A stretch of 64,000 nt of DNA from Cladophialophora immunda (lineage: Eukaryota > Ascomycota > Eurotiomycetes > Chaetothyriales > Herpotrichiellaceae), in the NCBI RefSeq assembly GCF_000835495.1, contig NW_015622546.1:188883-252882 (forward strand), written 5' to 3'. A model generated the notes under the pieces. That model did not search any database. It worked only from the letters and a program-made list of their open reading frames with translations, and was not told where the DNA came from. Of this stretch, positions 1 to 11,619 are shown one piece after another. The position numbers were made by a program, and so were the translations under genes. Position 1 is the stretch's first letter, and every line of letters begins with the position of its first letter.

Positions 1-822
1 TATGCCCTTTATTCTAGCTTGTGATTCGCAAGTCCTCGCCCAACAAATGACACTGGTAGAAAAGTCGGCGTTATCTGAGGTGGAGTGGTCGGATCTGGTC
101 GAGATGCGGTGGGATAACAAGACAGCTGAAGTTTTGGATTGGGTTGAGTGCGTGTCGAGTGGCAACGTTCGAGGAATCGATCTCGTCAGCACGCGCTTCA
201 ACCTGGTTGTCAAGTGGACCTTGTCCGAAATTGTCTTGACACAGGACATTCATGAAAGAGCTCGAGTCATGACCAAATATATCCATGTTGCTGCACATGC
301 TCGTCGATTGCACAACTACGCAACAATGCTGCAACTCACGCTTGCGCTCACCTCTACCGACTGTACGCGACTCGTGAAGACTTGGGACTTGGTGCCAAGC
401 CCGGACAAGTCGCTATTGAAGAACATGGAGGCCCTCGCACAACCTTTACGCAATTTCCATGATCTTAGGATGGAAATGGAATCGTCCGATCTCAGCGGCG
501 GCTGTATTCCGTTTCTAGGTTGGTGGTCTCTGTCACTTGTCGAGATGCACAGGCTAACTCTTATACAGGATTGTATATTCGGGACCTGACATATAATGCA
601 CAGAAGCCCTCCCACGTTGCAGGGGCTCACGGGACCGAGTCGTTGATCAACTTTGAGCGTTACCGGAGCACGGCTATTATTGTCAAAGGCCTTCTACGGC
701 TAATTGATGCCAGTTCAAGGTACAACTTCGAACCGATGCAGGGAATAATTGAGCGGTGTCTCTGGCTGGCCGCTCTCAGTGACGATCGAATACGCAGCGC
801 AAGCAAAACATTGGAAAACTAA
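1..822 (+). CDS. Ras guanine-nucleotide exchange factor, C-terminal part (5' partial)
   Basis: This is the C-terminal part of a CDC25-type RasGEF, which loads GTP onto Ras-family GTPases. Exon 1 runs from the window edge to 518; a 50-nt intron (519-568, with CTAAC at 554-558) leads to exon 2 at 569-822. The reading frame contains the hallmark RasGEF stretch around FNLVVKWTLSEIV and the helical-hairpin sequence RARVMTKYIHVAAHARRLHNY. It continues to GCIPFLGLYIRDLTY across the splice joint, which restores the conserved strand. The ATG at position 2 falls inside the domain, so the true start and any SH3 or RasGEF-N region lie left of the window. The protein ends soon after the catalytic domain, as is usual for this family. 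Family assignment is firm; which RasGEF (Cdc25-, Bud5- or Ste6-like) cannot be told. Confidence 0.85.
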
Positions 823-2138
823 TCGATGGACATATTGGATATCAAGAGAAGCATAATGGCTGGGTCGGCTTTGGTCTGGATGAGCTGCCAGTCAGCCGGT
901 GCAGGTTTATTACCACAATATCGATTTCCAGCATTTTAGCGACAGTCGTTGTCAGTGTCAAGCTAGCAGGCGTGCCTCTGTTTATTGAGTTGTCTGGACC
1001 TTTTTGCATTTGGGAAGTCGCTCGAGATATTGGATTGTTAGTCACCGAGCAGGATAGCTGGACTCTAGCAAGGTGTTGGAGGGAAGCCATGGGACAAGTA
1101 GAAAAGATGGGCGGATCAAGTCTGAAGCAATTCAGCAGTAGGTTGTGTATCACACGAATATAATTGGGGAACTCACGAGATGGATCGACTCGTATCGTGA
1201 GCGACTGGTATCACCGTATCTGGATATGGCCTAGATATTTATTTATCTACAGGAATGTTTGAAACGTCTGAGGTGACGGCGTCGTTTAGGTCTAAGCTAG
1301 GCGAGCGTCAGGCTTCCACTTCCTCCGCACCGCCAAGTGGCTGTCAACGAGTCAAACAGGAGGTGGAAGAGACTGTCGAGCTTAAGAACTCGAAACACTG
1401 ACTTCATCTCCCCACAGACGGGATCAGGAGTTCACAACGCGCCTCCTATGCCTATCTATATTTATCAAGCAAGCTCTTCAACCAGTGGCCACACAGCAAG
1501 GTTCCCGTCGTCGCTAGCAGCTGCTAAGCTAGAAGGGCCATTCTTCCCTCTCGCCAGCGACTCAGAAAGGACCCTTCCCTGTGAGAGAATGCCATTCAGC
1601 CAGGCTATAACAGACGGTCGGACGCCGAGGTATCTATCTTATTGAAGCGCTGTCCGTCTTGTTATGGCGGCAAATACCATGGCCGGTGGCCGCCTCAAGG
1701 AGACACGCCGTCTCCCAATGGTCCCCTTCCGAATTTACTCGCTTTTCTGCATTGAACAGGTACATTTCTTGCACTGTCTACTGAGATCCTCTAACTCCGA
1801 CCCGAGATTTTGGTCAATCACTAGTCTGGAGGACACAAAATACCGATCCTTCTCGGTTGGCTCTGACTCTATGTTGGCCGTCGATGGCATCATCTGGCTA
1901 TACCGATGGCATCATTTTTGATATGCAACTACAACCCAATGAGGTGTCTGGAAACAACAGACGACTCCGCATCTCGTCGGAGAAGTCCCTCTTCATTCCA
2001 AAGAAATGGTAAGCAATGGGGGAGCATTCCGATGTTTCCATCGAGTACAAAGAGCATGAGCTGGCCAGGAGCTGGTTCAGAGGTTTGGGACCAAGCCTTG
2101 TTCCAACATCCAAGCTTCTCCAAGTTTCTTGGGAAACT
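823..2138. other. Intergenic region with unassigned open frames
   Basis: No gene is supportable between the RasGEF stop and the MFS start. One plus-strand frame stays open from inside the RasGEF 3' end to 1163 and encodes a fairly hydrophobic stretch (around VVVSVKLAGVPLFIELSGPF), but it has no usable ATG and matches no family I know. Another short frame ends at about 1232. The rest is presumably UTR and promoter of the transporter. Confidence 0.5.
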
Positions 2139-4100
2139 ATGGCGCAAAAGCTTTCTGTCTCAGATGACAAGGGACGTTCAAGCACCCCTGTGGTCTCAGA
2201 GGCGCGAGGGGCCACCACGATTCATGTCGTGCCTCGTGGTGAAGAGGTTGCAGATGACTCCTCACTCGAGAACGAGATCGTCGGCTACGATGCCGAGCGC
2301 ATGAAAGCTCGCACTCTCTTGACCGAGGCTGAAGAGAGGAAACTTATGCGAAGAGTCGATTGGCATCTCATGCCATTGTGCAGTATCATGTTCTTACTCA
2401 AGAATATGGACTATCAGAACGTACCGGCTCCTTCCCCGTGCACTTCTGATCGTCAAATGCAGATACTGATCCAAAGCCCACAGGCGGCCAATGCTCGAAT
2501 CATGAACAAGGGAACTCATCAAAACATCCTAACCCAACTACATATGAGCTCGAACGATTACAACTTCATCTCTACCATTTACTATGTGAGTGAGTCACGG
2601 CCAAGGCTCCGTCTGAATGCTCATCCGGCATAGATACCCTATATCATCTTCGAGGCCCCGAGCAACTTATTTATTAAAAAGATGCTTCCTTCTAGATGGC
2701 AGTCGCGGATTGTGGTAATTGATGGGTCACTCTCGCAGTCTCTCGCAGAATGTTGACTATGCCGCAGGTCTCTTGGGGTATTGCGATCGCCTGCCACGCT
2801 GCGGTTACCAGCAAGGGTGGACTCTATACTGCTCGCTTCTTCCTCGGAATGTGTGAAGCAGGCATGTTTCCTGGTGTATTACTGCAAATGGTTTACTGGT
2901 ACCGACCCGACGAGATGTCGATCCGCCTACTCTACTTTTATGCCTTGGGAAACTTCTCCAATGTCATCAGTGGCGTGTTGGCGTATGCCTTCGACACAAT
3001 CTCTGGGAGGGATGGGCTCTCTGGTTGGCAATGGTTAGTTTCAGCGAAGCCGCCTTTCAAGGGAAACAGAAAAGTCGACTTACGAACATTTCTGCTAGGC
3101 TATTCCTCGTCGAGGGAGTCATCACAATTGCGTTCGGCATCTTGCTGTTCTTCCTCTTGCCAGACTGTGAGGACTGAGAAACCCTCCATCAGGGATGCCG
3201 CCGGCTGACTAGTTGAATAGTCCCGAAACAAGCTAAATGGCTTAGTGACAAGGAGAAGGCATTCATCCAAGCACGTTTACCCGCAAACGCCCCGCGAGCA
3301 GAAGAACTAAATTTCAGCTTCCGCGAAATTGTCACCGCCTTGAAGGACAAGAGGATGTGGTTGTTTACGCTCGTCTGGGCAACGATGACTGTTGGCACGA
3401 CGGGTCTGACGTTCTATCAGCCGACTGTCATTGCGAACTTGGGATTCACGTAAGTACCACCAAGCTTGTTGAAACGCCAGGGTACCTTCATCTATGATGC
3501 TCACTCTCCTTGCCCCACAGGTCAATTGCGAAAAGCCAGCTCCTGAATATACCTACCTCATTCCTCTCCATCATGATAATTGCTATCTCAGGCTACTTCG
3601 CGGACAGTGCGTGGTTGCCTCGCCCTATAATCCCGCTGGGGTTCCTCGTATCCATCTTAGCATGCTACAGCGTACTGTATACGTTTCCCAACAACGGTGG
3701 CGTCTATGCAGCGACCGTCCTGGCCAACTCCTTTGCGCAGAGCTGGTACCCATTGATGTGGCCGTGGCGGGTTCAAACCACCTCTCGTGCAACGGGGTCC
3801 GCGTTCGCCATTGGGTTTGTCAACAGCTATGGCCAGATTGGTGGAGCAATTGGGCCACAAATCTTCCAGTCCAAATACGCACCACACTACACTGTGTCAT
3901 TTGCTATTGCTATGGCGGTCATCGGCGCCTGTATCCTGGTCACCAGCGTTACGTGGTGGATTACTAGGGAGACCGAACGGCAGACGAGGAGGATCAAGAA
4001 GTTGCGTATGAAAGCTGCCAAGAGGGGAGAGTCGGTGTTGGATGATGTGGATGCGAATGCCGATGTAAAGAGAAAGGAAGAGATGCGCGAAGCAGCTTAA
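2139..4100 (+). CDS. MFS transporter, allantoate permease (Dal5-like) family
   Basis: Proton-coupled uptake carrier of the anion:cation symporter branch of the MFS, whose fungal members import allantoate, nicotinate, pantothenate, biotin and similar organic anions at the plasma membrane. Seven exons: 2139-2420, 2484-2585, 2634-2714, 2768-3033, 3099-3166, 3221-3449 and 3521-4100, giving 535 aa. The joints restore the family motifs LKNMDYQN|AANARIMNKG, STIYY|IPYIIFEAPSN, WQW|LFLVEGVITIAFG and LPDF|PKQAKWL. Twelve hydrophobic segments and the cytoplasmic K/R-rich tail (RETERQTRRIKKLRMKAAK) fit the fold. An in-frame ATG at 2016 would add 41 residues; I chose 2139 because MAQKLSVSDD resembles normal hydrophilic Dal5-type N-termini and leaves a typical leader of about 75 residues before the conserved VDWHLMP. 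The substrate cannot be read from sequence. Confidence 0.85.
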
Positions 4101-4557
4101 CCCAGCAGCTCATGGGGGCCAGCGTGGGACTCTTACCTAGAGATGTCGCTGGTAGTATACATAGTCGACGCCATAAAGCAATAGAGAAGAAAGATAGAGC
4201 AAAGCCCAATGCACGGCAGCCACCCCCTTGCAGAATCCGCATAGTGCCGAGGAGACTTATTGAAGTCTGGACTACCACTATTTCAATAGTGATATTATTA
4301 GGTGCAAGAACTCACATTTACAGAGGTCATGGTGGTCACTGATCACCTTCCATTTAATAGTAGGAAATTCTCTGCCGTGTCATTAAATCTGCTTAAGCCA
4401 CACCTGGGCGCCAACAATGTGTACCCTTTTTCTTCGGGGCGCTGTCAAACCCCCCACTTCTCCGAGTAAGTCTGAGCCTAGCCCAATAGTAAACCCCCCA
4501 AACAAATTTGGTTCATAGATTAGAATGCCTGAAATTAAGCAGAAATGAGTGTCGACA
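4101..4557. other. Intergenic spacer between MFS gene and tRNA-Ala
   Basis: No gene seen. It holds a small perfect inverted repeat, 4276-4282 against 4285-4291 (CACTATT/AATAGTG), and is otherwise AT-leaning, presumably 3' UTR followed by the tRNA 5' flank. Confidence 0.5.
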
Positions 4558-4664
4558 GGGCGCATAGCTCAGGGGTAGAGCGCTCGCTTTGCATCGTTGA
4601 GAGGCAACCAAAACTCAAGCATATAGCATGCGAGAGGTCGTGGGTTCGAATCCCACTGTGTCCA
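4558..4664 (+). tRNA. tRNA-Ala (anticodon UGC) with 35-nt intron
   Basis: The full cloverleaf can be folded by eye. The acceptor is GGGCGCA (4558-4564) with TGTGTCC (4657-4663) and discriminator A4664. The D-stem is GCTC/GAGC, the anticodon stem CTCGC (4583-4587)/GCGAG (4630-4634), and the T-stem GTGGG/CCCAC closes TTCGAAT. The anticodon TGC is at 4590-4592. An intron of 35 nt (4594-4628) lies one base 3' of the anticodon, the canonical nuclear position. The third acceptor pair is G3:U70, the alanine identity element. Internal promoter boxes are intact (A box TAGCTCAGGGG, B box GGTTCGAATCC), and a T5 run follows at 4668-4672. Confidence 0.95.
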
Positions 4665-4667
4665 TTG

Positions 4668-4672
4668 TTTTT
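4668..4672 (+). terminator. RNA polymerase III T-run terminator of tRNA-Ala
   Basis: Five consecutive T residues start four bases after the tRNA discriminator base. This matches the usual Pol III termination signal. Confidence 0.7.
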
Positions 4673-4989
4673 GTTTCTTTTGGGGTGGAAATTGATTTTT
4701 TGATTTCTCCTGTTGTGTTTCTTTTGCACTGCTGATAATTCCATTGAAAGGAGCCCCAGATCTGAGGCCGTCATAGCAGACGCTTGTGAAAGCAGCACCA
4801 ACACCGCTCAGCTAGACTTCTATCACGTGTCACCATTCCCGGTCTGGCAGCATTCGCAGGCATAGGGCCAAAACTTTATTTTTATTTTTGTTTAGGCCTG
4901 CACTAATATTCGTCTCAACGGCTTGCATACCAACACATCACATCATTGACTGCTAGACGGTTCGTTTCTGGTCTTCAGTGCTAGCAGTC
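4673..4989. other. Spacer between tRNA-Ala and PRMT1
   Basis: No gene seen. The first part is T-rich on the plus strand; the remainder is the PRMT1 promoter and 5' UTR. Confidence 0.5.
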
Positions 4990-6316
<1,327 letters not shown>

Positions 6317-6900
6317 TCCCAGGTAACGGCCGCCACGACATCCGTCCTTCGCATATTGTTCGGCTCGATCACGAGGCCTACGTCCTTCCTGCATAGCACC
6401 TTGGAGAGCCTATAGCATTGACCTGCGAAGGGGACGTTAACACATGGATGAGATACCTCGTTTACGATGAAAAAGGTGGCCGCGATGAATGCGCCGGAAC
6501 GAACCCCAAGCTCCTCGTTATTTGTCTAAGATACCCCACGAGTTGATGCTGATTTTGATAAACGTAAACAAATCATAATGCACCTGGTCGTAGATGTGAT
6601 GGCGACATCCAGCTGAGATCTTTGCATTGCATTTTGTGGTTGCGTTGATGAAGCTGACCCTGGAAGAGGGTCTTGATTACTTTCGTGGCCTTCGCCGGCT
6701 ATCAGCGATCGAGGCATAACGAGTACCTCGGCACGCGGCTCCCCACGTTTCCTACTGCACCACCCCCGACCCCGAACTTGAAGCTGACCAGTCCGCGGTA
6801 ATCTATTTACTCTCCTGCTTTATCTGCATGATTCGGAGCTGTCCAAGTTGCTGTCCAAGCCCAATTTTCTGTTTCCAAGTTCTCTAAAGACCGAGTCAAA
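6317..6900. other. Intergenic: PRMT1 3' flank and MaoC-hydratase promoter
   Basis: No gene seen on either strand; open frames here are short and overlap one another. Confidence 0.55.
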
Positions 6901-8003
6901 ATGTCGGGTCCCGGTGTTGGCTTCGAATATCCTCGAACAGACGTGTCGTGGTTGAAGAGAGATGTCCTGCTCTTCGCCGTGAGCATTGGCTGCACGGTCG
7001 ATGAGCTGCACTTCATCTACGTGAGTGCCTAATAGATGAACGCCTCAAGTACACCTTGCAGCTCTTATTGACCATTCTCTAGGAACTCCATCCCAAGTTT
7101 GCCGTGTTTCCCACGTACTCCATCATCCTCCGTTAGTTGCATCCTCGTCCATCTTGTTCACCGCACTCCCAAACTCACAAACACCGTAGCATTCAAGAAA
7201 ACCACGCAAGAAGTCATCGACTTCTATGCTTCTCAAGCCAGCAACCCAATTCCCGGCGTCCCAAAACTGGACGCAAGGCGTGTCGTCGACGGCCAGCGCC
7301 TCATCCAGTTCCTTAAGCCTCTGCCTCCCACATCCGAGGGCCGAAAATTCGAGCTGCGGTCCAAAGTTATTGGAGTTTACGACAAAGGCAAGCCGGGCAC
7401 AGTGGTCGAGACCGAGCAGACCATTGTGGACAAAGAGAGCGGCGAGGTGTATACTCGGGCGGTCGGCTCTGGCTTCTTTGTCGGCCAGGGAGGATGGGGC
7501 GGCCCTAAAGGCCCTTCGACGGTCAACTATCCACCACCAAAGGGCCGAGAGAACAGCCCCGATGTGGTCAGCGAGAAACAGCTGACCCTGGAGAGCGCGC
7601 ATCTGTACAGGTAAGCAGCTCCAGCCTGGGGCAAGACGAGGCGCTGACATCGATCGACTGCAGACTCAATGGCGACTATAACCCACTGCACGCTACACCC
7701 GAACCCGGTCAGAAGATGGGCTTCGGTGGCGCCATCATGCACGGCCTGTCGACCTGGAACTTTGCGGCGCACGCACTCTTGAAAGAACTGGGCGGAAGCG
7801 ATCCAGCCAACATCAAGGAGTTCCAAGCTCGCTTCGCCGCGCCGGTGAAGCCCGGTCAGAAGCTTGTGACCAAGATCTGGAGGACTGGCGACATCAAGGA
7901 CGGGTGGGAAGAGGTCCGATTTGTCACTGAAGTCGATGGCAAGGTGGTTTTGAGCAACGGCCGGGCGTTGATGAAGTGCGTGGGGGGAAAGAGCAAGCTG
8001 TGA
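6901..8003 (+). CDS. Peroxisomal MaoC-type 2-enoyl-CoA hydratase (hydratase 2)
   Basis: Hot-dog fold hydratase that adds water to trans-2-enoyl-CoA, giving (R)-3-hydroxyacyl-CoA in peroxisomal beta-oxidation. Exons 6901-7020, 7083-7131, 7190-7610 and 7664-8003, 309 aa. The hydratase-2 signature YRLNGDYNPLHATP (about residues 196-209, containing the catalytic Asp and His) is rebuilt exactly by the third splice joint. It is followed by GFGGAIMHGLSTW, the second half of the MaoC motif. The protein ends in SKL, a canonical PTS1 peroxisome signal. The size equals the stand-alone double hot-dog enzyme, the equivalent of the hydratase domain of fungal Fox2. The N-terminal half is the degenerate hot-dog repeat expected for eukaryotic members. 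Confidence 0.92.
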
Positions 8004-9360
8004 GTAGCTGCTGGGAGCCAGATGCAGAGCCGGATAAACATGAAACCAAAACTCCCTTGACTGTGAAGGATTCCCCGTCTCCTTGGTCTCAACGCATCCT
8101 TCCCAGCTTCGTGGCGTTTGATAAGTTGGGCCGAGGCTCGCCTAAAAGCGCATCTGTATCCATTATTCCAACCTACGGCCCATTCCTTTCTCCAATCCCT
8201 TCCTCGTTGCGGCCTACACGCCCCGAGACATGACGGCGTCGCTCAGGGCTATTCTTGTAGAGCGGGAGGTCTCGAAACAGAAATTTCTGCAGGAGGAGAA
8301 ATGCTCGGCACGGTGTCGAACGGCGCCAGGTCCGACGCGCTGGAACTCTTGAAAGTTTCTTTCATTTCTTTGAGCGTCAGGATCGCTGTCCTCCGCTCCA
8401 GAGTCGGATGAAAACGGCGCCAGACACAACAAAGGAATATCGGTTGTTGAGAGAAAAAAGCGGAGGGACGTAACGACGGGGCAAATCTGGGGAGACGGGA
8501 AGAGGAGCGAGTGGCGCGTCGGCTTTTGATACAACAAATCAACGGGCGCGAGGCGGCGTTCGACCTTGACCTGACCATGTGCTGAGGATGCTGGCGATGC
8601 TGGGCGATGCTGGGGACCTTTTCCTCGACATGCAGCTGGACTTCCATCTCCGCTCCGTGTCGCCCCGGGTTGGTCGTAATGCTTGCAAGCCAAGGACTTT
8701 TCTTCGCTTTCTTTCGCCCCGACCGGAAGCATTCCTCGATCGGTTTGTCCCGTCGTGCCTGTCTTGCTGTCTTAGCCATGCTGCATCCCGCTTCAACTAT
8801 GCCATCGCTGCTGTCGCATGACGGTGTGTATCTTGGCAGCTGGTCGGATCGACAGCTCATCTCCCTTTCCGCCTCTGCTACTCCCTCTGTCAATGGAAAT
8901 GCTGTTACATCGAGCTGACAAGGCTTCTCCTGATAGGCTGCCCAGCTCCTGTCACCTCCCTTGCTCGGGCGCTCCTCCAGAGAACATGTCGCATCATGTT
9001 GCACCCGACCCCCGCAAGTTGAACGTCTTGTGCTGCACAACGAGAATCTAACCCCTTGGCGTCCGCTCGGTTTTCTCCGTGGATTTGCCAGATCTGGCAT
9101 CAGGGAGGGCGTCGCCATGGCGCCGCGACGAAGGGCTTCAGTGTCAGCAAGGTTTTCTGAAGCAATTCCAAGCCAGTACCCGACCCGTCGGATGAAGGGG
9201 CCAGTGTCTTGGTGGACGGGCTTGGTATATTTAAGATGGACAGACTCGCCCATCGTCCTCGACCGGATCGGTCAAGCCAGTGCGATCTCACGAATCCATT
9301 GCTATTTCTCCTCGAAGTACCTCTCGATTTACCGCTTGAACCTGCCGGAATATTGCCAAC
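8004..9360. other. Long spacer upstream of the sugar transporter
   Basis: No conserved gene. A minus-strand ATG-to-stop frame of 334 codons (8249-9253) spans most of the spacer, but its predicted protein is Ser/Arg/Pro-rich, resembles no family and overlaps the transporter's TATA-like element. I treat it as a chance open frame. Confidence 0.5.
9226..9234 (+). promoter_or_regulatory. TATA-like element of the sugar transporter
   Basis: TATATTTAA lies 127 bp upstream of the ATG at 9361, in the expected direction. It is a match by sequence and spacing only. Confidence 0.4.
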
Positions 9361-11619
9361 ATGGGTGGTGGTGGAGGTAAACCTTTGAATATCTTCCGCA
9401 TGGGGAACTCTCTGGCAGATGAACCCAAGGAAGTTCTAAATTGGAGGCTTTGGTTTGCTGTTGTCTCGTTTGGCATTATGGGTGCTGCTCGTGGCGTGTA
9501 AGTTACAACCTCTACCGTCGGAGCCTTGAAACTCCGTGGCTAACAGTGACTCGCAGAGATGAAGGGCTGATCAGCGGTAAGAGAGATGATGTTGAAGTTG
9601 GTCGGGTTGGACTTTGCTGACCGTGTCTCACCAGGTACCTTTAACACGGATGATTTCCAGCAGCTTCTGGGCTTCGACAAACTTGATAAAGATCAATATG
9701 CAAATGTCAAGGGCAACGTCTCTGCAATGGTCCAGATTGGGAGTGTGGGTGGTGCCCTGTTGGCCTTTGTTCTCGCGGACCGTATCGGTCGTCTCTGGGC
9801 TACGCGACAATTGTGAGCCTTGCCTTCTTCTAATGTCGGATGCCTCTGTGCTAAGTATTGCAGGTGTATTCTCTGGATTCTTGGAATCGTCATCTTCATG
9901 ACCAACAACGGGCGATTGGGACAAGTATATGCTGGCCGCTTCATCGCGGGACTCGGAATCGGCCAGACCACTGTCATTGCACCTGTCTACCTTTCCGAAA
10001 TTTCACCCAGGGCCGTGCGAGGCCTCTGCACTTGCGTCTTCTCAGGCTCGGTATACATTGGCATCATGGTGAGATCGATATTTCTCTAGCTTCTGCTCAG
10101 TGGACTAACCTGCTACAGCTTGCATATTTCTCGACTTGGGGAAGCAGCCTCCACATCGATCAAAACAAGCCCAGCTCCTGGATGGTGCCGACATCCCTTC
10201 ACCTCATGTTTGCCGGTCTCATCTTCATCCTATCGTGGTTCAACAACGAGTCACCTCGGTTCCTGATCAAGAAAGGCCAAATAGACCATGCAGTAGCCAA
10301 TCTGGCCAAGATTCGAGGCCTCGCCGCCGACGATGAATATATCACGGCAGAGATCAACGGGATCAAGCATCAACTGAATGAAGAGCAGGAAGCAACTATG
10401 GGACAGGGCTTTTTAGGCATCCTTCGAGAGATGTTCTGCATGCCCAACAACTTTTACCGCATCTATCTGGGCCTTGGAACCCAGTTGCTAGGTCAATGGT
10501 CAGGTGCTCAAAGTATCACTATGTATGTGTTTATCCCCTTCTTCTATACCAGCTCAACACTTGCGCCAGATCACGGTTTTGCTTCGGGCTGTTGCTGACA
10601 TTGGATTCTTGTACAGATATGCTCCGGATGTAGGTCGCCCATCCTCGAACCCCATCTCCGTCTGGAGGAACCCACGTTCATTAAATGGCCTTCAATTCGA
10701 TATGTACTGACAACTATTTGCAGATGTTTGCGCTCCTCGGCACCAAGGGCGACAATGAAAAGGTAAGTCTGATGCTATAGCCTCATTTCATCTACACCAT
10801 GACTGATTGGAAAATAGCTGTACGCCACGGCCATCTTGTGAGTTCTTTTTTCTCTTCCAAACATCATACTATATGTGTGCCATCCATTGACCGCGTTTTC
10901 GACATACAGTGGGGTAGTAAAGTTCGTCGCATCGATCTTCTGTGCCTTGTTCCTGGTCGACGTTATTGGCCGAAAGAGATCGTTGTCCGTCGGCATCACC
11001 CTTCAGGCAATTTCGATGTGCTACATTGCAGCCTTCTTGACCGCTGTGCCCAACATCGACGATGACACAGTCTTTACCGCTTCTCAGAAACATGCTTCCA
11101 CAGGCGGTATTGTCATGATATATATTTCGGGTGTCGGTTGGGCGCTCGGCTGGAATAGCATTCAGTACTTGCTGAATGCTGAGATCTATCCTCTCAGAAT
11201 TCGTGCCGTCAGCAGCTCACTCGTAATGTGCTTTCACTTTGGTAAGCTCCCTTGTCGCATATTCTGGACCTGAACCAGGCGTCCGCTAACAATGCTTGCG
11301 AATAGTCAACCAATATGGCAATTCGCGCGCGGTGCCCAACATGCTCCTCGATCTCAGCCCTAAGGGAACATTCTGGTTCTTCACAGCGATCACAATCCTC
11401 GGTGGCATCTGGGCTTGGTTCTTCATCCCAGAGACGAGTGGTCGGAGTCTCGAAGGCATGGATGCGTTGTTCCGCCTTCCTTGGTACAAGATTGGAAGAT
11501 ATGGACAACGGGAAGCTGATGTTAGTGATCAATTGGCGCGAGAGAGGGTGTTGGAAGAGAAGGCGGCCGTTGGGGGAAGTGCAGCGGAGGTGGAGGTGGT
11601 TCAGCAGGAAAAGGTGTAA
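9361..11619 (+). CDS. MFS sugar transporter (sugar porter family)
   Basis: Twelve-TM monosaccharide or related polyol carrier of the plasma membrane. Ten exons: 9361-9497, 9557-9576, 9635-9812, 9864-10068, 10119-10522, 10617-10629, 10724-10762, 10818-10837, 10910-11241 and 11306-11619; 553 aa. Sugar-porter marks are ADRIGRLWATR after TM2, ESPRFLIKKGQ at the end of the first half, QLLGQWSGAQSITIYAP in TM7, DVIGRKRS in the second half and PETSGRSLE after TM12. Splicing is unusually dense in the middle, with exons of 13, 39 and 20 nt between 10617 and 10837. The N-terminus begins with MGGGGG. It belongs near the quinate/hexose-carrier-like fungal branch, but the substrate is not decidable. The upstream spacer is large and carries a TATA-like box, which fits a regulated gene. 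Confidence 0.87.
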
